Origin: CAIJZX01 sp043766165
Lineage (GTDB): Bacteria; Patescibacteriota; Patescibacteriia; SBBC01; CAIJZX01
DNA length: 24,972 nt
Direction: 5' to 3'
NCBI GenBank assembly: GCA_043766165.1
Contig: JAYUIJ010000047.1
Span: forward strand, 1-24,972
A model generated the notes under the pieces. The model ran no database searches and was not told the origin of the DNA. It saw nothing but the letters and a program-made list of their open reading frames with translations. How positions within the stretch are numbered: the first letter of the stretch is position 1; the number at the start of each line of letters is the position of its first letter. The position numbers and the translations under genes were made by a program. Positions 19,508 through 24,972 of this stretch are shown one piece after another.

Positions 19508-19619
19508 ATGTTCTGATCAACTAAAAGAGTAAGATACACGCAGTATAGCATAAACACGCGCTACGGTCGTAACTCGTTTGTAGCTAATGGTTTGTACTGT
19601 TATGCTACAAGCCATCCTT

Positions 19620-20006
19620 ATGCCAAAACTTTCTCGCAATGATACCCAATCAATGTTTCGTCTATTTGAGTGGCTAGTGCTTATTGGGTATCTTGTTTTT
19701 CTGGTAGGGGCATACATCAGCCTCAACGAGGCCACTAAGCGTATCGGGGGCTTTAACCTGTTCGTTGATGGGCCTCTGGTGGTATTTGGCATCATTCTTG
19801 GTGCCGGACAATTCTATATTTTCAGAGCAATGAGTAAAGGTCGTTCAGATGTAACCCGTTGGCTTTTTCTACGAGCACTGCTGGTTCTGGCTTTTGGCGG
19901 CCTAGCTAATCACTCAGTTGTATATTCCGTGATTGGCGCTTTACTCGTGGTGGAAGGCGGAATATATTGGTGGTTTTCTTCTCGACCAAATCCAAGTAGC
20001 AAATAA
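19620..20006 (+). CDS. Unrecognised membrane protein, four spans
   Basis: The start is ATG 19620 (MPKLSRNDTQ); the frame is open upstream to 19587, but those residues would enter the promoter region. The 128-residue product has four predicted membrane helices, around 16-36, 47-66, 77-95 and 98-117, with short loops and a polar tail (SSRPNPSSK). GGFNLFVDGPLVVFGIILGAGQ is the most distinctive region. No family recognised. It is monocistronic with its own terminator. A TATGCT box lies 13 bases before the ATG. Confidence 0.65.
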   Translation: MPKLSRNDTQSMFRLFEWLVLIGYLVFLVGAYISLNEATKRIGGFNLFVDGPLVVFGIILGAGQFYIFRAMSKGRSDVTRWLFLRALLVLAFGGLANHSVVYSVIGALLVVEGGIYWWFSSRPNPSSK

Positions 20007-20009
20007 AAA

Positions 20010-20043
20010 CTGGATACTCACTGATCGGGTATCTGGTTTTTTT
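20010..20043 (+). terminator. Intrinsic terminator of the four-span membrane protein gene
   Basis: CTGGATAC pairs with GTATCTGG (two G-U pairs) and is followed by a run of T. Confidence 0.75.
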
Positions 20044-20143
20044 GTAACTGCCGTAAATCGTCGATTGAACACTGTAGTTAGATCCCCATGCTCGCTTTAT
20101 TGAAACATCGGGACTACCCTCGGAAAAATAATCGTATACGCTG

Positions 20144-20238
20144 CTCCGGGGTCCACCCGCGGCGGACGACTAATCGCTTAACCCCGCATAACGCTTTGCG
20201 TCTGCGGGCAGGCAGGCGACCGCGACATTTACCCCGCA
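20144..20238 (-). pseudogene. Broken tRNA-Asn-like copy with palindromic elements in its anticodon loop and T-arm
   Basis: Compared with the intact tRNA-Asn at 20271-20342, this stretch repeats CTCCGGGG (20144-20151), AATCGCTTAA (20172-20181) and CAGGCGACCGC (20213-20223). In the real tRNA the last two blocks are contiguous (20300-20320); here they are split by 31 bases forming a GC-rich palindrome, placed in the anticodon loop. The T-arm is replaced by a palindrome-like TCCACCCGCGGCGGA, and the D-arm is shortened before TACCCCG (20230-20236). It lacks TTCGA, so it cannot be a working tRNA. It looks like a duplicated tRNA gene colonised by palindromic repeats. Confidence 0.7.
20182..20212. 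repeat. Palindromic element inserted in a tRNA-like anticodon loop
   Basis: The outer stem CCCGCA/TGCGGG and inner ACGC-TTT-GCGT are followed by CAGG. It ends in the same GGCAGG motif as the repeat at 12694-12733. Confidence 0.65.
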
Positions 20239-20270
20239 CTAAAACGAGGTAGAAATTATCTTGCGAAAAG

Positions 20271-20342
20271 CTCCGGGGACAGGATTCGAACCTGTGACCA
20301 ATCGCTTAACAGGCGACCGCTCTACCGCTGAGCTACCCCGGA
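20271..20342 (-). tRNA. tRNA-Asn (anticodon GTT)
   Basis: A complete 72-base cloverleaf on the minus strand: acceptor TCCGGGG/CCCCGGA with discriminator G, D-stem GCTC/GAGC, anticodon stem GTCGC/GCGAT with loop CTGTTAA (anticodon GTT), 5-base variable region, T-arm ACAGG-TTCGAAT-CCTGT. CCA is not encoded. Beyond the acceptor the flanks stay complementary (CGAAAAG before, CTTTTCG after), so the precursor could form a 15-bp end helix. It lies in a 660-base gene-free stretch between a membrane protein gene and the large glycosyltransferase fusion, and is flanked on both sides by broken copies of itself. Confidence 0.95.
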
Positions 20343-20410
20343 GCTTTTCGTCCCTTTTTACAAAGGGGATATTGTGAAAGAAAATGTTAGAATAGACGAC
20401 TCGTTTTTGG

Positions 20411-20466
20411 TACCGGGCCGCTGGCCTGCCCACCGAAGCAACAGCGTAGGCGGGAGCTACCCCGGA
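20411..20466 (-). pseudogene. Broken tRNA-Asn-like 5' fragment interrupted by a palindromic element
   Basis: GAGCTACCCCGGA (20454-20466) is identical to the 5' acceptor and D-stem of the real tRNA-Asn (20330-20342). Exactly after the D-stem arm a 30-base palindromic element (20425-20454) intervenes, after which AGCGG of the D-loop reappears (minus strand), then CCCGG, which could close an acceptor-like helix. The anticodon and T-arms are missing. Interpreted as a truncated tRNA copy with an element in its D-loop. Confidence 0.6.
20425..20454. repeat. Palindromic element of the CCTGCC...GGCGGG type
   Basis: CCTGCC and GGCGGG ends pair over 6 bp around an 18-base interior containing CCGAAGC and GCGTAGG. 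From memory, elements with these ends are frequent in CPR genomes. No gene is seen in the remainder of 20467-20596. Confidence 0.6.
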
Positions 20467-20596
20467 AGAATATATAGAAGCCCAGACAGAATACTGTCCG
20501 AGCCCACTTTTGTCAATCGAGAATATGGTCTAAGCAGAGGGTCATTTTCAAAGTCCATGTCAGGAGAAACCTGAAAATAAGCTGTGCCCGACATGC

Positions 20597-20625
20597 TTGA
20601 CAAATTCTCCAAAAGTCGTCAAGAT
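20597..20625 (+). promoter_or_regulatory. Promoter of the deacetylase-glycosyltransferase gene
   Basis: TTGACA (20597-20602), a 17-base spacer, then CAAGAT (20620-20625), the same as before the RAYT gene. It argues against using TTG 20597 as a start codon and for ATG 20666. Confidence 0.5.
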
Positions 20626-20665
20626 ATCTGGCTCTGAACTTCAGGGCTTGATTGAACTAGAAGGT

Positions 20666-23050
20666 ATGATTTTCTATAGCCAACGGCGTTTTCGGAAGTG
20701 GGGATTTCGTGCAATATTAGCCATTATTTTAGGTTCCATAATTATTCTGGCAGCCGATTTTACGTATGGCTTGATGACCGTCCCCCATAAGCCGGCTCAG
20801 ATTAACATCAACTACTACTACAACCTGATCGGCTCCCAAAAAGTCATCGCCCTCACTTTCGACGATGGTCCCTCCCCGACCAAGACTGACGCCATCATTA
20901 AAGCCCTAAAAAAAGAGCACGTCCCAGCCACATTCTTCTTCATGGGTTCACACGCCCTGCGCTATCCAAACTTGGTCAAGGAAGCAAACGATAACGGTTT
21001 CGAAATTGGCAACCACACCTTCTCTCATGCCCCATCGGTCCACTCTTCTCCATGGCGATTGCGGCTTGAATTAAATATCACCGACACGATCATTGAGGCC
21101 GTCACGCATACTCCCATCCGTCTCTACCGCCCGCCGTTCCTCTTAGATATTGGCGGCGACCCGACGACCACCACCGGCTCACGACCCCAACTCTCATGGG
21201 CGACCAAAGATGGCTACGTTGTCGTCGGCGCGGACGTTGACCCGAAAGACTGGACGGCCGGATCGTCCACCCAAGTGGTTGATGATCTGGTGGCAAAATT
21301 ATCCAACGGCGGACATATTGTCTTGCTCCACGACGGCAGCAGTGAACAACACACCGTCGACGCTTTGCCTGGCATTATCCGTGAACTCCGCAGCCGTGGT
21401 TATACCTTCGCCACTGTCTCGCAAGTCCTTGGGCTTGATGCCACCAAAGATTTTCATCTGACCAAGAATCTACGTGCCGGCGATGTTGATACGACGACCG
21501 ATACCTCAATCTACAAGTTGCAGCGCTTTCTCGTGATGGAAGGGTATCCGATCAATGATGATCGCGGAGTGTTTGGTGCTAACACCGAAAAAGCTTTAAC
21601 CGCCTGGCAAACAGAGCAGCGCATAACTAGGGATACAGCTGGTCAGGTTGGAACTTACACTCGGCTGGTGATTGAACAACGCTTGAAGGCCACCATGTAC
21701 CAACCGATCAAAGCTAGTCACCTGGGCGCGGCCTATATTTTTTCCTGGGTCACGCACTTTTTTATCATTGCTGCGCCAATCGTTGCCCAAATTGTGCTGG
21801 TCACAGTGTCAACGGTCTTGATCCTGGTCGCCGTTCGATTATTGCTGACTCTGATCTTACGCGGGGTGTCAGCTATCCATGGGACCGCCACCATGCCGAC
21901 CTGGACCAACGGGATTACGGTCATCATTCCGGCCTACAACGAAGAAGATAACATTGGCGCCACGGTGAACAGCGTTTTGAACAGCGGGATTGAAAAGTTA
22001 GAAGTCTTCGTCATGAACGACGGGTCGAAAGATAAAACCGAACAAATCGTCAAAGAAATTGAACGCCAGTACCCAAAGAAGTTGTGGTTGTACAACTTAA
22101 AGAATGGTGGCAAAGCCAGCGCTTTAAATTATGGTTTTAAGTTGGCGCACAATGAAGTGGTCGTCACCTTAGACGGCGATACAATTTTTGACCGCAATAC
22201 GATCAGCATGTTAGCTCGTCATTTCCATGATCCGAACGTGGCCGCGGTGGCTGGAAAAGTCTGCGCCACTCGTTCCCGCAACTTGCTAAACATGTTCCAA
22301 ACCGCGGAGTACATTATTTCTCAGAACATGGATAAGCATGGCTATAACGTCGTCAACGCCATCGGTGTCGTCCCTGGCCCAGTTGGTGCCTGGCGTAAGT
22401 CCGTCGTCTTAGCGGCCGGCGGTTATAGTTTAGAAACACTGGTTGAGGATCAAGATCTGACCTTGGCATTATTGGCCGCCGGCCATCGCGTCATCTACGA
22501 ACCAAAAGCCTACGCGTATAGCGAAACGCCGTTCACCGTCAACGATTTTATCAAACAGCGATTCCGCTGGATCTTCGGCACGGTGCAATGTCTTTGGAAA
22601 TATAAACATTACCTATTCAACTTCCGTCGGCCGGCGCTGGGCTGGGTAGCGTTACCAAATACCTTAATCTTCTCCATCCTGCTGTCGTTACTGATGCCGC
22701 TGATGGATATCTTGCTGATCATTACTCTGTTCACCGGGCTGGCAAAATCTATGATCATTGGCTATCTCATTTTCGCCGCCGTTGATTTCACCTACGCCGC
22801 TTTAGCCTTCATGCAAGAATCACAGCGACGCTGGCTGATCGTACTCTTACCCCTGCAACGCCTCTTCTACCGCTTCGTCATCTGCACCGTTGTCTATCGC
22901 AGCGTGGCAAAGGCTATTGAAGGCAGCGAACCGCAGTGGAACAAAGTTAAAAAACGCGGCGATGCCCACGCCGACCACTTACAGATGTTAAGCGAAAACG
23001 TCCTCGAAGCCACGGCTACGGCAACCACTGTGCATCCGAAGTTGTCGTAA
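20666..23050 (+). CDS. Fusion: NodB polysaccharide deacetylase, peptidoglycan-binding domain, family 2 glycosyltransferase
   Basis: A 794-residue membrane protein. After TM1 (about 15-36) comes an external NodB deacetylase with all five motifs: TFDDGP (64-69), HTFSH (117-121), RPPF (155-158), DVDPKDW (190-196) and LLHD (220-223). A PG_binding_1-like helical unit follows (about 283-322, LQRFLVMEGYPINDDRGVFG...TEKALTAWQ). After membrane spans (about 355-400) there is a cytosolic processive GT2 domain: VIIPAYNEEDN, NDGSKDK, DGD (503-505), EDQD (594-597) and QRFRW (631-635), then further spans. By analogy with PgaB/PgaC-type systems it may polymerise an N-acetylated polysaccharide, export it and deacetylate it outside while bound to the wall. 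The chosen start follows the promoter at 20597; TTG 20597 would add 23 residues. Confidence 0.88.
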   Translation: MIFYSQRRFRKWGFRAILAIILGSIIILAADFTYGLMTVPHKPAQININYYYNLIGSQKVIALTFDDGPSPTKTDAIIKALKKEHVPATFFFMGSHALRYPNLVKEANDNGFEIGNHTFSHAPSVHSSPWRLRLELNITDTIIEAVTHTPIRLYRPPFLLDIGGDPTTTTGSRPQLSWATKDGYVVVGADVDPKDWTAGSSTQVVDDLVAKLSNGGHIVLLHDGSSEQHTVDALPGIIRELRSRGYTFATVSQVLGLDATKDFHLTKNLRAGDVDTTTDTSIYKLQRFLVMEGYPINDDRGVFGANTEKALTAWQTEQRITRDTAGQVGTYTRLVIEQRLKATMYQPIKASHLGAAYIFSWVTHFFIIAAPIVAQIVLVTVSTVLILVAVRLLLTLILRGVSAIHGTATMPTWTNGITVIIPAYNEEDNIGATVNSVLNSGIEKLEVFVMNDGSKDKTEQIVKEIERQYPKKLWLYNLKNGGKASALNYGFKLAHNEVVVTLDGDTIFDRNTISMLARHFHDPNVAAVAGKVCATRSRNLLNMFQTAEYIISQNMDKHGYNVVNAIGVVPGPVGAWRKSVVLAAGGYSLETLVEDQDLTLALLAAGHRVIYEPKAYAYSETPFTVNDFIKQRFRWIFGTVQCLWKYKHYLFNFRRPALGWVALPNTLIFSILLSLLMPLMDILLIITLFTGLAKSMIIGYLIFAAVDFTYAALAFMQESQRRWLIVLLPLQRLFYRFVICTVVYRSVAKAIEGSEPQWNKVKKRGDAHADHLQMLSENVLEATATATTVHPKLS

Positions 23051-23837
23051 GCGTTGTCCATGGACCGGGCGGTACCGCTTGGTCATCAACGAATTGCCAA
23101 TCGACTAGTTCGTTATCTTTCATGCCTAAACAATCGCGCACCGCGGGCGATATATCAATCCCCGCTTTTTGACCGAACTGGTTTTTTTGATGGGCGGTTC
23201 CGAAGACGTAATCAAAATCGTCGTGTTCGTACGGCCCGACATCTTCCACCTGCCCATAGCAGGTCGTCTTAGCGAATGTAACAGCTACCCAGTGATTTTT
23301 CAAGACTGAGGTTTGTTGTTTGACCGATTCGAACCAAGGAATATTCGCGGCGCTGGGTTTACGATGTCCTTGCGGATTCAGATCATTGTATGGCAACGCG
23401 ATATAAAATGGATTTTCTTTAGACCCAAATGCACATGGTTGAAACCCACAACGATCAGTCCCACGATCAACCCCGCCATAATGATCTTGCCAATGACTAT
23501 CCCAAGCACTCGCCATGTTCGGAATATAGGCGTTACTACTCGTCGGTGTTTCGCCGACCCAGAAAATCGTGGCCATTACGGAAGTATGGAGTAGTGATGG
23601 AGAAGCACTAATCGCTGGACCATTCTCATCACTCACATTCACATTCGCTACTTCATTCGACGTTTCCGCTCCAGCTACAATACCTATTTGCGGATTGATA
23701 TTGACTGACTGCTCAACGACTGGAAGGATCTGGTTGGTAGGTGATGGCGAAAGATACAAGGAACGCATCACAAAACCCACAGCTATGAGCGCCATGATGC
23801 CAATACCCCCGATACTGTACCAAACTTTTTTTGTCAT
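23016..23837 (-). CDS. Secreted or anchored protein with a putative double-psi beta-barrel-like domain
   Basis: The start is ATG 23837 (MTKKVWYSIGGIGIMALIAV); a GTG at 23867 is in frame but has no support. The 273-residue product has an N-terminal anchor (about 7-24), an Asn/Val-rich linker and a C-terminal region from about residue 80. There, MATIFWVGE, SAWDSHWQDHYGG, NPFYIALPYNDLN, HWVAVTFAKTTCYGQVEDVG and GIDISPAVRDCLG recall cell-wall-associated barrels in which a conserved Asp and a 'D-[IL]-S' element line the groove. Cysteines (CGF, PCAF, TTCYG, RDCLG) suggest disulfides. No enzymatic role is proven. Its 3' end overlaps the converging glycosyltransferase gene by 35 bases. Confidence 0.7.
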   Translation of the reverse strand: MTKKVWYSIGGIGIMALIAVGFVMRSLYLSPSPTNQILPVVEQSVNINPQIGIVAGAETSNEVANVNVSDENGPAISASPSLLHTSVMATIFWVGETPTSSNAYIPNMASAWDSHWQDHYGGVDRGTDRCGFQPCAFGSKENPFYIALPYNDLNPQGHRKPSAANIPWFESVKQQTSVLKNHWVAVTFAKTTCYGQVEDVGPYEHDDFDYVFGTAHQKNQFGQKAGIDISPAVRDCLGMKDNELVDWQFVDDQAVPPGPWTTLTTTSDAQWLP

Positions 23838-23870
23838 GTGTATTTGTTTTGTTTGTTGATCAACCACAGC

Positions 23871-23891
23871 CTACAAAAACTTTTGTGGGTG
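23871..23891 (-). terminator. Weak hairpin after the last secreted-protein gene
   Basis: CCCACAAAA and TTTTTGTAGG pair on the minus strand without a following T-run. It is a possible terminator only. Confidence 0.35.
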
Positions 23892-23896
23892 TCTTG

Positions 23897-24757
23897 TTAT
23901 CCTTTAACAAGGGTATCCCCGTACAACTTGGTACACGATCCATTGTACAGGGCCCCTGAGGCAACCACATAATTCGCGGCCGGATTTTTGATTACTACAT
24001 GCACTCCGGTAATCGCTTCCTCACAATTTAATACTGACGATGAACTGTACCCTTGGCCGCCCACCCAAAGATCCAACTGAACTGTATTGGCGACATCGCT
24101 TTTATGACACGGTCCATTCTGCGGCGTGTTGCCATCACCGCACGTATCTTCCACGATAAAATATCGACGGTAGGTTGGAATATAAAACTTTGTGCCGGCC
24201 GGGTAATCAAGAATATCCTTACCGCTAATAATGCTATGCCCAACCGCTAACGTAATAGGATCGGCATAGGTTCCTGTTCCGCCAGCAGAGCTATGCAGAA
24301 TTGGATTAGAAACTTCTCCTCCCGGTGGCGTATTATCCGGCCAACCATAACCAGTGTTGTAACTTGAAAATCGAATCTCCCCTGGCGCTGAAGTGTTCGT
24401 ATTCTTATTACTGTTGGTCGACTTTGGTTTAGGTTTAGACGGCACAACAACGTTCTTCTTAGTAGTAGTTGTTTTTTGTACCGGCGCAGTCGTCGTGATC
24501 GTCGTTAATACACTCGTGTTCGTGACGACAGTAGTATTTACATTAGCTGGCTCCGGTAACCGCGCCGCATTAATCCCCGTCGCCCCGGCGACAACACCAT
24601 TCGTATTCGTTGTCTCTGCTGTAGCATTCACGTTAGCCACCGCCACCGCTTGAGGACGCGCTGTGGTACCAGAAGACTGCGTGACGATGCTCATTGTCAC
24701 CCCAGTTGCTAACACAGCAAAAGCCGCGACTGCAGTGACAACATGTAGTTTATTCAT
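23897..24757 (-). CDS. Secreted protein with Asn/Thr-rich linker and barwin/RlpA-like barrel domain
   Basis: The start is the Met of MNKLHVVTAVAAFAVLATGV; an in-frame TTG 21 bases upstream is less likely. The 286-residue product has a signal peptide or anchor (about 5-27), a long Ala/Asn/Thr/Lys-rich linker (about 30-125) and a domain at about 128-286. The domain contains FSSYNTGYGWPDNTPPGG, TYADPITLAVGHSII, YPAGTKFYIPTYRRYFIVED, a Cys pair in DTCGDG...GPCHKSD and VQLDLWVGGQG. The 'ADPIT-A', 'GT-x-x-Y-[IV]-P', 'F-x-[IV]-x-D-x-C' and 'D-L-W' order is that of double-psi barrels of the barwin/RlpA/expansin type, which bind or cleave wall polysaccharides. The specific activity is unknown. Confidence 0.72.
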   Translation of the reverse strand: MNKLHVVTAVAAFAVLATGVTMSIVTQSSGTTARPQAVAVANVNATAETTNTNGVVAGATGINAARLPEPANVNTTVVTNTSVLTTITTTAPVQKTTTTKKNVVVPSKPKPKSTNSNKNTNTSAPGEIRFSSYNTGYGWPDNTPPGGEVSNPILHSSAGGTGTYADPITLAVGHSIISGKDILDYPAGTKFYIPTYRRYFIVEDTCGDGNTPQNGPCHKSDVANTVQLDLWVGGQGYSSSSVLNCEEAITGVHVVIKNPAANYVVASGALYNGSCTKLYGDTLVKG

Positions 24758-24874
24758 AGGGCAAGTAGTGTAACACAAATAGTGAAATGTGTACAGTCTT
24801 GACGCTCATTGTGGCTTATGGATATTGAACAAAACGTAAAAACTTAACATGTTTATCAGCTGACAATCAACACC

Positions 24875-24972
24875 TCATTCAGCAATGAATCTAAAACCTT
24901 GTTGAATCGCTTGATATTCCGGATCTATCACATCCCACAATTCATCAAGCTCATCTTTTGTTACCCAGCGAT
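24875..24972 (-). CDS. C-terminal fragment of a gene entering the window
   Basis: A frame open from the window edge to TGA 24875-24877 encodes 31 residues, RWVTKDELDELWDVIDPEYQ and then AIQQGFRFIAE. The 'R-W-[VF]-T-x-D-E-L' start is reminiscent of the C-terminal helix region of Nudix hydrolases, including the one at 385-852 (LRWFTDIEL), but the fragment is too short to be sure. Confidence 0.45.
   Translation of the reverse strand, partial: RWVTKDELDELWDVIDPEYQAIQQGFRFIAE

Noticed and set aside
20374..20574. A 66-codon plus-strand frame next to the tRNA-Asn, and a 64-codon minus-strand frame across it
   Set aside because: Both run through the tRNA or its broken copies and palindromic elements; the translations show no protein-like character.
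20597..20665. TTG 20597 as start of the deacetylase-glycosyltransferase
   Set aside because: The TTG is the first part of a TTGACA -35 box with CAAGAT 17 bases on; ATG 20666 gives a normal membrane-anchored N terminus. It is not fully excluded.

Overview
The window looks like a piece of a Candidate Phyla Radiation (Patescibacteria) chromosome, probably of the Parcubacteria-like kind. The reasons are indirect: exported proteins with Asn/Thr-rich 'NTNT' linkers, a pyruvate kinase without its C-terminal domain, many orphan small proteins, abundant short palindromic repeats, and a tRNA without an encoded CCA. TGA is used as a stop, so this is ordinary code 11. No phage, CRISPR array, rRNA or large mobile element is visible.

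Left part (1-2900, minus strand): the start of an ABC exporter gene, a Nudix hydrolase, a minimal pyruvate kinase and a GNAT acetyltransferase, separated by palindromic repeats. Next (2900-4940, plus strand) come three consecutive single-gene cassettes. Each has a TTGACA-N17-TAnnnT promoter, a structured leader, a strong Shine-Dalgarno and an intrinsic terminator, and each encodes an orphan protein; one is a duplicated putative zinc-binding protein. At 4959-9183 an AbrB-like regulator is in an operon with both halves of a heterodimeric ABC exporter.

Middle (9190-13330): an unknown 337-residue protein, a REP-associated (RAYT/Y1) transposase with two REP-like hairpins inside its reading frame, a PHA-granule-like protein, two small helical proteins and a DUF1761-like membrane protein. 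A third copy of the REP-like hairpin lies at 13302.

Right part (13414-24972): a three-gene minus-strand operon encodes an anchored FMN-binding protein, the flavin transferase ApbE, and a fused RnfD/NqrB-like membrane domain plus ferredoxin-reductase-like domain. Together they look like a minimal flavin-based transmembrane electron-transfer system. Then follow an M23-like envelope protein, a candidate structured non-coding RNA with its own promoter and terminator, a HigBA-type toxin-antitoxin pair, small secreted and membrane proteins, and a tRNA-Asn flanked by two broken tRNA-Asn-like copies interrupted by palindromic elements. The region ends with a large deacetylase / peptidoglycan-binding / glycosyltransferase fusion, two secreted beta-barrel-like proteins and a gene fragment.

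Two modes of gene expression are visible. Several genes have a -10 hexamer exactly 6 nt before the ATG, which predicts leaderless mRNAs. Others have a TTGACA promoter, a leader and a strong Shine-Dalgarno. The most interesting unexplained items are the ncRNA at about 17111-17371, the tRNA-Asn cluster at 20144-20466, the in-frame REP pair in the RAYT gene, and the flavin electron-transfer operon.
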